A DNA stretch of 64,000 nt from Symsagittifera roscoffensis (Eukaryota; Xenacoelomorpha; Acoela; Convolutidae): the NCBI RefSeq assembly GCF_963678635.1, contig NC_087064.1, positions 55,064,338 to 55,128,337 on the forward strand. Direction: 5' to 3'. The notes under the pieces were generated by a model, which saw only the letters and a program-made list of their open reading frames with translations, was not told where the DNA came from and ran no database searches. The position numbers were made by a program, and so were the translations under genes. Below are positions 11,389 to 23,708 of this stretch, piece after piece; position 1 is the first letter of the stretch; every line of letters starts with the position of its first letter.

Positions 11389-12152
11389 GCAATGTCTTAT
11401 CTTATGGCCTGACATGCAACACCAGTTGCAAAACATTGGGTTTTTTTGTTTGTTTTTATGCTAATGTGGGGTATAAGCTGCGTTTGTTTTATGATCCTTC
11501 ATTTGTCCTGTTAACTCTTTAAGTTGATCATTTAATCTCTCTGTTTCCAATTTATTATCTATGCTACTGGATGCTGTTTCGATAAAATCACTACTTATTG
11601 CAAAACTCAAGTCTTTTGTAGCAATATGATCTTTTAATTGTTGCCAAGTTGCGGTTGGATTCTCAGTTAGGAATTGATGCGCTTTTTGTTTCAAGCCTGG
11701 CGGGCTCCAGCCGCGTACAAAGAATTCGATTTTTTTTTGCTGTTCTCTGATCATCATTAAAACTTGGATTAGGCCATCCACGGTCTACTGCGTTGCTTAA
11801 TCTATGTATGTAACTTTTAATAATTTCATCAGGTTGTCTTTTTTATGTTTTCTGCTTCTATTCGTCTCCTATATTTATCCTTATTATCAGTGAATCTACC
11901 TATGAATTGATCTCTTATCTCGTTCCAAGGTAAATTTGCTGCTAATCCCTGATACCATTGAGCGGCTGGACCTCTTAATATTGAACCAAATAAGGCTTTT
12001 TGTCTGTTATCATATGCGTCCTGTTCGTCACCTGCGTCTGCTGGTCTAGTGCCTAGGGAAAATGCTATTTCAAGAAAATCTCTTGCATCTTCATTTGGAT
12101 CTGAGCCGGTAAACTTTTCGAGAGCTAAATTCGGGTATGCTATTACATTTGC
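11389..12152 (-). pseudogene. Retrotransposon gag with CCHC zinc knuckle, frameshifted
   Basis: On the minus strand, about 12152-11830 reads as a retrotransposon gag (capsid) domain: LEKFTGSDPNEDARDFLEIA, KALFGSILRGPAAQWYQG, PWNEIRDQFIGRFTDNKDKY. A stop and frame change near 11830 is followed by a second segment (RGWSPPGLKQKAHQFLTENP, 11781-11461). The knuckle at 11389-11430 is C-N-W-C-C-M-S-G-H-K-I-R-H-C, exactly Cys-x2-Cys-x4-His-x4-Cys. Gag would form the particle and bind element RNA. Broken by at least one frameshift. Confidence 0.8.
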
Positions 12153-12183
12153 TATCTTTGTTTAATTCACTCAAAGTTTTGTT

Positions 12184-12186
<3 letters not shown>

Positions 12187-12240
<54 letters not shown>
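12187..12240. repeat. (TA)n microsatellite
   Basis: An uninterrupted TA run of about 27 units inside the retrotransposon, just upstream (minus strand) of its gag. Confidence 0.95.
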
Positions 12241-12243
<3 letters not shown>

Positions 12244-12399
12244 GGTTTGGATGTGTTGTGTACTGATCAATTGTAAGGACTGAAATAACTGTATTTGAAT
12301 TACTGTGAGATTTGCTGGGTTCAATGAAAAAAAAATTTTTATTAGATAGATCAAGAGTGCTATGGGGCTGTTTAAGTTTTTTTTATATATAACTTATCT

Positions 12400-15318
12400 C
12401 TGGGTTATTGCTGCGGGAGAGAATAGTTATTTCGTGAATATTTTTGTGTGGGTGTTTGGACAAAATTGTGATTTGATCCTTTTGGATATTGGTGATATAC
12501 CAAATAATTTTCGTGGATTTATTTTTAAATTTTAGTTTTGAATTAAATGCTGTTGTATTTACTTAGTAAAAGGTGTTCATAGCATTCTTCATCATTTTTG
12601 AGTTATAAATATTTATCTAGGTGATGACAAACAATATAAGGAATATTTAAATTTTTCTTATGAACTTGTTCTGATTTTGTATTTTGTTGAGGAAAAATTT
12701 GTGTTTCTAATAAAAAACAATTAAAATGCAAGTAGTTTTGTGCTTGGGTGTTTTGTGATATCAAAAAGCAATCGGGAGTGAAGCAATTAATCGTTCTTGC
12801 GGTAAATAAATTAAATTATTTGGTTTTTTTATTTGCTGAAGAATTGTGTCAATTTCTGGAGTATATCGTCAAAAAAAGACGTATAATTCGTTTTTATCGT
12901 CTTTAGGGTGTTTTGCTAGTATACTAAAATGATCTTTTTTATTGTTAGTGATATACCATATGATTTTAGAGACTTTTTTTCCTTGTTTGAGTTTTCAATT
13001 TATTGTCAATTTTAAAATGTGTTGTCATTAATTTTTACGGTGTTTGTTTTCTTTTTCTTGAGCTATGTTGTACTATTTGTTTAGTATGTTTTAGAGTTAT
13101 AAAAACCTCCTAGGATTTATTGATTATTAACAAAGGTTATTAGTAATGGAATAAGAAAAAAAAATTCTTTGGAGAGGAAAAATGTTTTTTTAATTTTTTA
13201 AGTTTTTAAATTTTTGTTCGCTGATAGCTTAGCTGAAACCTGAAACTCTGTTCAAGTGAAATTTTATTGATGCCTTTGTTACGATTAACAAAATAATCTT
13301 ATGCCTCTCTAGGTTATTAATGGCTCAAAACTTTAATTTTTTTGCTAAAATTAAAAAAAAAAAATTCCGAAACTTTAATCTGAAACCTGAAACTATGGTA
13401 GCTGAAGTTAAGTTTCGTTATATTAAAGTTGTCTAAATGCTATAGTATACTTTGTTTATGCTTAAATATGCAAAAAATTTTGAGAGAAATGAATCTTTTG
13501 ATATCTTAAACCTAGGTTTTGAAATCTCAAACCTAAAACCCTTGAAATCTCTCAAACTCGATGCATGAAAATAAAAAGTTCGTTTTTGATAGCTGGTCTA
13601 GTGTAATTTAGAATTCTGAACAGGTTTGTATTTTCAAAATCACAAATTTGTTTGCGTAAACCTAACTTTTTGAGGCTGAAACTATGATTTCTAGAAGTGA
13701 AACTATGGTTTGATCACTTGGTTTTAGAAAGTTGGGATTGAAAATTTAGGTTGGTATCTCTAATATATATCTATTTCAGCAATAAAATTGCCAAAAAGAT
13801 GAGAATTTTAGCCTAAAACGACGGTTTTAGTTTTCTGAAACTATAAGTTTGAGGGCTCAAACTAACACCTCATAGAAGTTTTTTGAGTTTAAAAATTGGT
13901 TAGTGCAATAAGGATTCCTATTATCTTTCAATAGTTCACAAAAATTTCACTTGAGAAGTAAGATTTTTGGGTCTGAAACCAAAAACACCAATTCCGAAAC
14001 GTACGTTTGAGCCTTAGGATTCAAATTTTAAAATTGGTTTGGTGGGATTTAACACCGTTAGTTTTCTCTAAAAAGTCAAAATTCGGCGTTCGGAGCTCAA
14101 TTTTGAGACCACAAACTGAATTTTTGTGTTCTGAAACTGAAGCTAACAAAAACTTACCATTTAAGACCAGGTTTTGACTTATGGTATCAAAATTTGGGTT
14201 TGACTAGTTCAACTTTTGCTGTTTTACCCAAATCCGTTTACAGAATCTTAAAATTGTGACCGCAAACTATACTTATTTTAACTGAAACGTTTGACCCTAT
14301 AACTGAAACCTAGACTAAAACCAAAAATTTTGGCTGGTAAAAATCAATTTTTAGTGCTTAGGCTATCATATGAAACCTAGTTTGGACTTAATTTTTATTG
14401 TGAAACCTGATATTTTTGTGCTGAAACTAAAACTTGGTGTTTGGTGTTATGTGGTTAACGTTTAAGATTGGTTTTGGTGCGTATTCTTATTGTTTATTAG
14501 GTGTATAATTAAACTGTGTCATAAAAACTAATGATTTATTAAAAAACACCCAAATCCGTTCCTTCCTTTTTGGTTTTTGTTATTTTCTTCCTTAGTTTTA
14601 GTAATTGGCAGCTTTACTGATGGATGGCTTAGGTTTAAGTTACGTTAAGGTGGATAGAATTAAAACTAGTTTAAGAAAAGTTGAGGATAAGTCTCGAGAA
14701 ATGATGAAGGATTAGAATAAATAGCAACAAGCGTGGATGGTTTGGGATAATGTGATGCAGAATTCAATTTATCATACAATTCAGGGTACTCTTAGATCGC
14801 ACATATTAACCCCTCGAAAGAATAAATGAAGATATTTAATAAATTTTTGAGCACTTTAGTTTAATACAGAATTTCGTTAATTTTAGTGATGATAACTTTA
14901 AACTGAAGTTTTGGCAAAAAATTAGTGGATTACTGGACAAATCGTCTGTTCATGAGCTAATGTCAGTTAGAAAGCCGTATAATAGACCTCGAGGTGGAGG
15001 AATACCGTGGGCGACTGTTAGCGCAGGGAATACTTATCGCAAGAACCCTACTAGGAAGGTCTGTCAAGTAGAAGACAATGAAATTCAAGACAATGTCAAG
15101 TAGAAGACAAGTAGACGACAATGAAGTAGAAGACGACGAAAGACACCCATTGTCTCGTGGCTTTTTGAGGCTGGAACCTAATCTGACAAATACTCACAGA
15201 TCCTAATATTCAAATTATTTTTTGAATTTTAATAGCTGTTTCGAATTTGTTGGAAAAGGAATTTCTTAAGGAGTAGTTCTCTGCTGCGGTGGCACCAGTT
15301 TTTTTAAGCGTTCATTGC
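12400..15318. other. Long AT-rich leader of the minus-strand LTR element with GAAAC-rich stretch
   Basis: No ORF of interest between the 5' LTR (right) and gag. 13200-14450 is crowded with diverged CTGAAACC, GAAACTATGG and AAACCTAG words on the plus strand, suggesting an old degenerate tandem repeat. 14640-15180 is less biased and includes a local GTCAAGTAGAAGACAA duplication. Confidence 0.5.
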
Positions 15319-16441
15319 TGGTTGAATGCTTAGTAATTTTATCCTAATTTATAAGTCTCACGTTAGATCGTTAAGTTGTCTTGACAAAAGTTAGAGTAGA
15401 AACAAAAATTAGAGAAGGTATGAATTAATTAGCTGGTTGAATACAAAGCACAGGGTTATTAGATTATATAAACGAATCGAACAGCTTAAAGAAATATACC
15501 TATGAGGGGAGGTTGAGGTAATCTTATTTTGTTCATCAATATTTTATCTTCTTTCCAAGGTTGATGATTTTTTAGTATTCTTGGGTCACCCTTGATTGTG
15601 TCCACTTCTGCACTTCCTGCTGGTCGTCTGTATTGTCCTTGCTGTAGTCCTTTTAGTCCCTATGTTCCAGATTTCCTCGGTTGTGCGTATCTCGACTTAT
15701 AATTTTATCGAATTTTAAATGAGCATTTTTTCTCTATTTTATTTGGAAAAAAGGCTAGTTTTATGTTATTGTTAAAGTGGAAACAAAATTAGTTATTTTG
15801 AAAAAGAAGTTGTTAAGAGATCTGACTTGCTGCCGACTGAGCAAAATGAAACACTGAAGATGTCAGGCCAGTCCTTTTGCTCGTAAGCATAAATCGGCGG
15901 CTGATTCAATCTTTAATTATTCAGGTTTCACCTGCTCCTTTATTCTCCCTTTCTTATATGGAAATTTTCAACTAGCTTTCATTTGATTTTTTTAAGTCAA
16001 ATATCTTTTAATTATTAGTCCTCTTTGATTAAAACCGCAGCCTTCAGTTTTGTCTGATTAAAAGTTCATATTACTCTCTCTGATGCATCATATTGCAGGT
16101 GCATCTCTGCTTAATCAAAGCAAGGAGAATTTCAGTGCAGCCAGCAAGACTGCTAAATATTTATCCATTTTGTTTCAAGTTAAAGTTAAAAAGGACGTGT
16201 TAATAATTGCCGCCCTTTGTAAAATAGTGAGCATAAAAAAATGGGAAAAATTGGACAAGTAATTAAAAAGTACGGAACATTCAAAACAAGATTTTATAGT
16301 CCTAATAAGAGTAAATCAGTCAATATCTGATTTAGTGAAAAGAGGCTTTAATTTAAATGGCACGCTCCAATTTAGAATTGGTTCGTTAAATAAACAATTA
16401 AGAACATGGTCTTTTGTCTGTGTAGTATTTTCAATACTACA
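15319..16441 (-). repeat. 5' LTR (right copy)
   Basis: Right member of the 1123-bp LTR pair; same length and ends as the left copy, with scattered substitutions and small indels. On the minus strand it would be the promoter-bearing LTR. Confidence 0.8.
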
Positions 16442-17889
16442 CGTTTCTCTTTACTTCTCGCATAAAATAATTTCTTAAAACAAGTGATTCGTTTTGGAAA
16501 TTGTCTCGTTTCAACTTCCATCTCAGTTGCTGACAAACATACAACTTGGATCTCAATTCCTTCGATCCCTATTCCTGTTTTTTTTCCCATCAAGCCAAAG
16601 CATCTTTTTAAGGTCGGAGAAGATCATGGCTAATCGATCTCAAGCTGCCATATGCTCCATGATACTATCCAGATCACAGCTACCTACTAGTTGAATTAAA
16701 AAAACAGACAAGGTAAAAATCTAACGTCTTACCACTAGCCAGAAACTGAATTATGCACAAAATAATCAAGAAAAATTACAATTTGATCCGAACAGAATCG
16801 AGAAATTATCAAGTACGAAAAAAGAAAAGTGCAAATATTTACGACTTAAGCAATGGTTTTATGTTTTTTTAATGTTACTTTTTCGTTATGGTGCAACTTC
16901 ATTTTAAGCCCAAAAATTTGTTGACCCAGTTCTAATTTATAAAATTCACAGAGAATTATTTTTTAAACTCCGTTATATTAAAATCGCCTGAATTGCTTGT
17001 CGTCCTATTTTTTAGACCCTTACTTTTTTCAGATTCTTGTAAAAAGTTCGTTTAAATAGCCAAACCAGAATTGTGTGTAGAGAAAAAACCAAACGAGCAC
17101 AAACGATTCAGTGCAAGAACATAGAAAAAAGTAGGTGATCCAAACAGCTTTTTTTGGAAATAAGGTTGTTACAAAAACCAAAATAAAATTCAACATTGAG
17201 AACCTCAATTATTGAGCATATAGAGAAGCAACCAATTCATTTTATTTGAAGCGGTATCAAGCAAAGAAGACAATAGTAACTTCTAAGCAAACTTTCACAT
17301 AGGCAGTTAAGAAAAGTTTTCTCAAAGTTTTTTGCTATTAAAAATGCTGGAGTCCCAGTGAGACTTGATTGGAAGCACAAAATGACGTGCAATACTTACA
17401 ATGCATTTGGTGCTCTTGATCAGATTCTGTTTTTTGCCACACTTCACTTGGGCACTTTTTTGAATCAGCGCATAAACAATCCGCCACTATCATTACAAGA
17501 AAATCGAAGAAAACTCACACACATCAAAAAAGTAGCGACAGACCCGTAGAGACGCGATGGTGATAAAATTAATTGATAATTTTATCTCTTTGGAATAAAA
17601 ATTAGTTTTTTATCTCGAGTTAGTTACGTAGGTTATCACACCGCGATAGTGGAAGTTTTAATTTGAACTATTGTTGACTGTTTGTTGTTTTTTGTTGACC
17701 TGTGACCACGATTTTGAACCATCGGTTCTTTGGTTTTTAATTAGGAGTCATATGGATCAACTTGTTGTTCCTTCTTCCACCAATGGGTCCTGCCTTCCCT
17801 CAATTGCTATCACTAGATCCTCGTTTTATTGGCGAGGATACTGCTTGAGTCACTTACCGGATTTTCATTTCAGAGCCAACGCAAATCTG
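16442..17889. other. No confident gene
   Basis: A minus-strand stretch at about 16560-16685 reads DLDSIMEHMAA, a stop, then DRLAMIFSDLKKMLWLDG; it could be a dead exon or element relic but is interrupted. The remainder is AT-rich without recognisable features. Confidence 0.3.
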
Positions 17890-19142
17890 TGATCCCTCGC
17901 ACGGACCCTCAAGCAAAACGTCATTGCATCAAGTTTTACCAATCCTTAAGGATTGTTTTTTTTTGGGCGTGAAGAATGCTTTTTTGTGTTCTGAATTTTT
18001 TCTTCCCAGTTAGGCCACCTTTAGTAGTCTTTCTCCGAAAAGTTTATCTTCTGAGATATCTCGTATCGAGTGTTTTACTGGATCTCCGAACCGTTGAGGT
18101 TTCTTGCTTTTTGTTGGCCCGGAGCTTCTCCTGAACCCCATGTCCCCCATACTAGAATCATCGTTTACTGCACTGTCATCATTTTTTTCTCTGATTTCTT
18201 CAGGACCACTTCTTTTTGCATGTTTGGGCCGCTCGTTGACTTTGCCCCCCCTGTATTTGGTTTGGCCCGTTTTACCGCCAGATTGAGTCCCCCACCAGTC
18301 TCTGTCTCTTTGAACGTGACTATTGTCTGATTGTACTGAAATCTTTCATTGGGAAACAATGAGTCCACTTGCTGCGACTGCAGCTGATATTCCTCTTCTG
18401 AGACACTCTCACTAGTCGTTCTGGTTTGTTAATTTTTCGTAGCTTTTTTCGGATCGGCAGTTGGAGCATTGCTTGAGCTCTTTGCTGGTTCGTGCGTGAG
18501 GTGGATTTTTGCTGACGCAATTTCGCTTATCCTAAATATCGATCAATCGGTTGTTTTTATTGTTCCATCAGACTCTGAAGCAATTTTTCATTTTACAAAT
18601 TTTGTTAGAGATTGCTCACTCTTCCTGTGGTCGCCCCTTCTACGGGTCGTTTTCTTCGGCGAAAATGATTGTGCCTCTTCTTTGTTTTCGATAAGGCCAT
18701 TCTCCCAGGAGTAGATCAATTTTTTTTCTGAGTTCCGGGTCTGACCTTCCTGTCACATCTACAATCCGCCTGATGTCAGTTTTTGCTGCATCTCTACGTT
18801 CACCAAAGCGTTTGCCATATGTTATTCAATCATAGGTTATTCATAGGTTATACATAGGTTATTCAATACCTTTGTCCTTTCCTAGTCTCGTGCTTTCGTT
18901 CAAAAATCGTGCTCGTGTCTCTGATTGAAGTGCCTTTTCTGACTTTTTTCAGAGCTTCCTTTGATTGGTCGAATCTTCTTTTGAACTACGATGCAGTCAG
19001 TGCTGATCGTTCCAGATATTCTTTGTCTAAATACTCAAAATTAGCTAGAAATTTGTCTCTAATTATTCGAAACTCATTCTTTGGCAGTTTTTCGAAGTGT
19101 TTTTGAACTGGTGAGACTTGAATTGTTTTTGATGGCTCCATC
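17890..19142 (-). pseudogene. Decayed hydrophilic retroelement ORF (gag-like start), minus strand
   Basis: Minus-strand coding-like text begins MEPSKTIQVSPVQKHFEKLP at 19142 and continues through FRIIRDKFLANFEYLDKEYL, FDQSKEALKKVRKGTSIRD, YGKRFGERRDAAKTDIRRIV and TGRSDPELRKKIDLLLGEW to lysine/serine-rich text near 18100, with several stops and frame changes. About 110 bp upstream (minus) lies CCGTTGGGGGACCACTGAGG, which could be the region after an LTR. Charge and helix content suit a gag or accessory protein, but I cannot name the family. Confidence 0.45.
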
Positions 19143-19499
19143 TAAGATCACGGATTATTGTGTTCAAGCAAAACTATAAAGAAAGTTTTTTTCTGGTAGC
19201 ATCACACCCAATCTTCGTTTTATTGTTTGTAATCTTCTCTCTACTAATTCGCACCCTCAGTGGTCCCCCAACGGGCATAAAATTTGTTCACTTTTATATT
19301 CAATGTAAATATTAATAGTATTTTCCCCTTGAAGCCTTAAAATTGATCCGATCTTTTCGATTTGGGGTACCATGGGTATCTATGTAAATTCTCACCGTTT
19401 CTTTTCCGCTTGTCAATTTGGATAGTTTGACTAACGGAAATTTCGAGACTGGTCGATTACTATTATTAGATATATTTTCTTCATCTTAAGATTTTCCAT

Positions 19500-20400
19500 T
19501 GAACCTGCCTAATCTAATTGATGTTCTTGACGCGGGTGCGTGAGCAATGGAATAGGTTTTGATACTGTTTTTGGGATAAGATATATATTGCGTTCTTAAT
19601 GTATCTAGTGCAACTACTGAACTCTTCCGCAAGGTTCACAATGATATATAATGCAATCCTAACAAATCTAGTGCAACTGCAGTAGATATATTCTCCCAGA
19701 TAATTCTCCCAGTGCTCTTCCGCAAGCTTCACAATACCCTTGTGCATATGTTGCCACCACAATTATCCTGATACTCCTTGCGTTGTTCACCTCCGGGATG
19801 CCCTCTATGAGTTCTGTTCATCACTGCTGGGCGTAGCTGTATTGTCCAACTTTAATCAGTCATCTGTTACCGGCATTTGGTTCCAGAGAAGATTTGTAAA
19901 AAGATTTAAAAGCTCAAATCTCTGCTTATCACCTCTTTCAACAATTCTGAGCCTGTCCACCCAAACATCTTCCGAGATGAGCTCTGCGAGAAGGCTCTTG
20001 TCAAAAAATGTGGACACCTCCCTCCCTCAATTGCTCCGACAGTTTTGTATTGTCCTTTCTGGAGAAGTGGCTCACGCGGCATATTGACTTCATTGCATAG
20101 ACCTCCGTCCTCGTTCTCTTCTTTCGGTGTTAAATCCACCTCTATTAATTGAATGTCACTCTGAGTGGATTCGTCCGATATCGCAGGAGGTGTTGTTCTT
20201 TTTCTGTAGAGTTCTTCCCCGTGGCTGCCTCCAGCTCGCATGTGTTGCTTGGTGGAATCCCACCAATCAGCTGCCAGGAAGATATCAGTCGGGTATCCGC
20301 TTCTTTTCGTTTGTCCTCTGAAATGGCCCTTTTCACTCTTGGTTGTTGTAATTTCTAGTATAATTTTCCAAACTGTCTCGGTTTTCCTACTATTCCTGAT
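19500..20400 (-). pseudogene. Decayed acidic retroelement ORF with SUMO-interaction-like motif
   Basis: Minus-strand frames give GYPTDIFLAADWWDSTKQH, then TTPPAISDESTQSDIQ and QLIEVDLTPKEENEDG (20119-20151), then after an indel LLAELISEDVWVDRLRIVE (about 20000-19945). The IQLIEVDL-TPKEE stretch has the hydrophobic core plus acidic tail of SUMO-interaction motifs. The part near 19514-19762 is a locally duplicated, low-quality reading. It lies downstream of the gag relic on the same strand and may belong to the same element. Confidence 0.45.
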
Positions 20401-20892
20401 TTTTTTGCTTGTCCTCTGCAGTGTTTTTGTTACTTCCTCCCCTTCCGACCTATCTTTGGAATTGTTTTCGATCTATTCTAGCGGGGTTCCATCAGGTTTT
20501 CTTCCCTAACCTTGCCTCTCAATCTGTCTTGTGGTGATTCCGACGACCAGTCGCACAATCAGCTGCGCTGCTCGCTCCTTCTCTTCGTAATCCGATGCAT
20601 GATCTTTGTAGCATCTTTTTCTGGCTATTTTCCGGGTTAAAAATGAGAGATATGATTTTTATGCAGTAGGTTACCGCTGTTTAGCTGTTTGTTCGTATTT
20701 GACCGTTTTGGTTGCCAAAGAAACCGTGAGGCAAGGTGTTCAATTTTTCTTTTGTTCTAGATTATTTGGGAACGTTTTCGTTCCGGTTGAGCGGAAATTC
20801 TTTTTCTAGTCTTCTGCTCACGCAGTCTAAAACTTTTTGAAAGGAGTCAACCACAGCCACTACAAACTTTTCGTCTAACTCAGATTCGAAAA

Positions 20893-21570
20893 GTTTCTGT
20901 TATTCGGCACAAATTGAGCCGTCAAATTGGTCTCCTGGATTTATCTATGATTTGTTTTGCTGTTTCCCTGTTTAAGAATGAGTACGGGCTAACTGTGTCT
21001 AAAAATAGTTGGATTATTTGGTTTTTTCGTTTCGAATAATTCAGTGATTTCACTTTGAATCTCTGAGTAAGATTGTTTTTTGTTTTCGTTTAAGAATTGT
21101 TATTCTCCTCCCCTTGTTTTGATTTGGGCGAAAGGGAAATTGAGTTTTGATTTCAGAAAATGTTTTTATGAATTTCGTTGTCTCTCAAACATATCTCTAA
21201 GTTATTGTAACAACTTGTTTTTCCAATCTTCTGACTGCTTCGCTTTTGGTGCTGGCCTTTGAGTAGTTGATATGCCTACTTGACCTTGGAGGTCTAGACC
21301 CATTATGCGTCTGGTCCTACGTTATGAGACTACGAATGTAGCTCCCTCAACCTGCCAGACTGCTATTCGGCTGCCTATTGTAGTCCACAAAATGAGCCGT
21401 CAAATTGGTCTCCTGGATTTATCTATGATTTGTTTTGCTGTTTCCCTGTTTAAGAATGAGTACGGGCTAACTGTGTCTACAAATAGTTGGATTATTTGGT
21501 TTTTTCGTTTCGAATAATTCAGTGATTTCACTTTGGATCTCTGAGTAAGATTGTTTTTTGTTTTCGTACT
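20893..21570. repeat. Direct duplication of about 180 bp
   Basis: About 20903-21090 and 21391-21570 are nearly identical, both carrying TGAGCCGTCAAATTGGTCTC and GTTGGATTATTTGGTTTTTT. They lie within the decayed minus-strand retroelement, on the 3' side of its zinc knuckles, so the duplication is internal to the relic. Confidence 0.8.
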
Positions 21571-21745
21571 TCTTCTGAATGCGATGTCCCTTTAATTTTT
21601 CACAAGTTCTGTTGCTCACATACCTCGGGAGTTTCTCATCCACTGGTTTGTCTCTACAGAAAAATTTTCGATCTCTTTGCACAAAAATCTTCCGCTACTA
21701 AACTACCTTATTCATCCGACCTGTCCGAATTTTCAGTTATTTCGC

Positions 21746-22290
21746 TCACCTGCTGCAAATTTCCGCGAAATGATTTAGTTTGTTGCAATTCTTACACGTT
21801 TTTCCATTTGCAGGGCAAGATTCCAAATGACCGCATTCAATTGCGCGCCAGCAACGATTACAAGGTTTGTTTTATCCGTTCAAATTTGTGTTTTGATAAC
21901 TTGTTTTTTTTCTTTTTGAAGTATCTTTTAAAAGGTTAATTCCTGTTCCCTCCGTTTGAACTTCTTACTGCCATTATCGGTTCACGTTTTAATATGATTA
22001 TGTGTCGTCGCTGCACCTGCAGTTACTGCTGCATCACTTTTTGGAACGCTAATGTGGTTTATTAGCTGTACTCAAATTTCATGGCCCTTTCAACTACTTC
22101 CTCCGGTGCCAGAATTTCGAATGTCAAAGTATCTTGGGATGTTATGTTTTTCATTTTTGAAATTATTAAGTCTTGGAAAATTTTATCCTCCGAATTCTCC
22201 AGGTCCGATCATGCTGCTTGTGCAGCTAGTGAAGCGTGAAATGCTTTTAAAGTCTCTCACTGTTCCTGGGTTTTTGTGAAGAGTTTGTAT
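21746..22290 (-). pseudogene. Gag capsid C-terminus and zinc knuckles of a decayed Gypsy-like element
   Basis: Minus strand 22290-22062 reads ETLKAFHASLAAQA, then KIFQDLIISKMKNITSQDTL and APEEVVERAMKFEYS. This parallels the gag of the intact element at 29.7-30.1 kb (YESLEKFHEILSELAKN, LVRDIFITNMRNVEIQKKL, LTPENLLSYVLVHEKS). 21866-21746 gives a two-knuckle pattern: CNRCWRAIECGHLESCPA, then CKNCNKLNHFAEIC. Two in-frame TGA codons and a frame change break it. Same gag type as the 29-36 kb element but far older. Confidence 0.75.
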
Positions 22291-22599
22291 CTTTTGTATG
22301 TTAGACATTTTGTTTTTTGAAATGAATAGCTCCATCATCCCATTGATTGACATTTTAATACCTCCGCGTGAGAATTCGTTTATAGAAAATTTTTATTTTC
22401 TTCAGTTCTCAGATAAAACAACAATCTGGATATCAGTTTCTTTTGCACATCATTGGAGGAGTATTGTGGACAACTCTCGGGCCTCTGGTTCTTCTCTCTT
22501 CATTCGTAAGCACGAGCTTGTCTTAAGCTATTTGGTCTTTGCTTTCGGATTTTCCCCATCCCTAAGTGTTTCTGGTTTTAGGGGTGGTTAATTTTTTCC

Positions 22600-23127
22600 T
22601 TGACCGTGATCACCATTACAAATTGTTCTACTGAAACTTTAAACTGCCACAGTGGTTATAATTTCGCTGATGCCAAAAGTACTGATATTACCTTGTCTGT
22701 GCAATGCTGAGAATCCTGCAGGCTGCGCCAGGTGATATCCTACGTAAATGACTGGAGATAAAACTAATTTATAATTCCAACGAATTAAATTTATTTGTAG
22801 CAGTAGCAGGCAGTACCACACGTGGATTCTGTAGCATCAAAAACAAAAGTATCAGAAGTAGCGTTTTCAAGCCGAAGTGCTCGAATTGGCTCAAGTAAGT
22901 GTCTTTAAAGAAAACTAGCGAGGATAATGACTCTCAAATCTCATATCTGGAACTGGTTTATTCGACCTGAACACAGACAGGAAAAAACGGCAGCTGCAGG
23001 TTCGCCCAAGCAGAGTATTACAGAGGATCAGAGCGAAACAGAGTTTCAGACAGTTCAAGTGTTTTCGAGCACGATACCCTCGGGGATACTTTCGGGGGGT
23101 ATGAAGTGGAGAAATATTGTTCAACAA
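22600..23127. other. No gene seen
   Basis: Short readings only, on both strands; none has family features. Ends where the Tc1-type MITE begins. Confidence 0.3.
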
Positions 23128-23129
23128 TA

Positions 23130-23708
23130 CAGTGCTGATTTAAATTAACCGGACAAAACGCGTTAAACTTGAAATTTAAAACGCGTTTTTCTCAAATTGG
23201 GTTGTGTTTAGGTGAAAACTTATGAAAACAAAACTTGCTTAAAATTTTAGCAGAATTAATATGAGTTAATTTGTTTTGCGAAATTCGTGCCCGAAATTTT
23301 ACCCCAAAAATGGGTCATCTTGGCTTTTCTTAGTTAATCAAAAACTACGCGAAAAAAACCCGGTCGATCACAGTTATAATTATATCAGAGTGAGCCCCTT
23401 ACGTATCCCAACAAACCTTAATAAGGGTATGTTCTCCAAAATATTGTATAAGTTATTTATTTTTGTTTGATAGACAGAAAAGGTCGTTTTTACTATATAA
23501 AATACCAACTTTTTATTTAAAAACTTTTTTTAAACGGTTTGCAATTTTTGTTGGAGAATAAACCCTTCTTAAAGTTTGTTAAGCTACGTAAGGGGATCAC
23601 ACTGATATATTTATAGCTGTGATCGACAAGCCAAAATGACCCATTTTTGGGATAAAATTTCGGGCCCGAATTTCGCAAAACAAATTACACCATATTAGTT
23701 CTGCTAAA
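23130..23708. mobile_element. Tc1/mariner-type MITE, truncated copy
   Basis: Starts TA then CAGTGCTGATTTAAATTA and CCGGACAAA, the same terminus as the complete copy at 38380-39110, and contains the same inner inverted repeat (CCCCAAAAATGGGTCAT at about 23300 versus its complement near 23640). The right arm stops at about 23708, where the MULE terminal repeat starts. Confidence 0.75.

Larger units (their letters stand above)
6748..16441 (-). mobile_element. Decayed LTR retrotransposon (gag-protease readable), minus strand
   Basis: Two direct repeats of equal length (1123 bp each, 6748-7870 and 15319-16441) start TGGTTGAATGC and end TACA, giving TG...CA ends. Between them, on the minus strand and in the right order, lie a gag domain, a CCHC knuckle and an aspartic protease. 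A purine tract read on the minus strand (AAAAAAGGGGTGA) abuts the left LTR, as expected for the polypurine tract of a minus-strand element. Reverse transcriptase, RNase H and integrase were not recognised. No target duplication is evident (TATTC on the left, CGTTT on the right). This is a non-autonomous, old copy. Confidence 0.8.

Noticed and set aside
6743-16446. Target-site duplication for the 1123-bp LTR element
   Set aside because: The flanks TATTC and CGTTT do not match. I report the element on LTR, gag and polypurine evidence only.
18830-18870. CATAGGTTATTCAA repeats as a regulatory array
   Set aside because: Only a few imperfect copies within decayed element sequence; a simple local duplication explains them.
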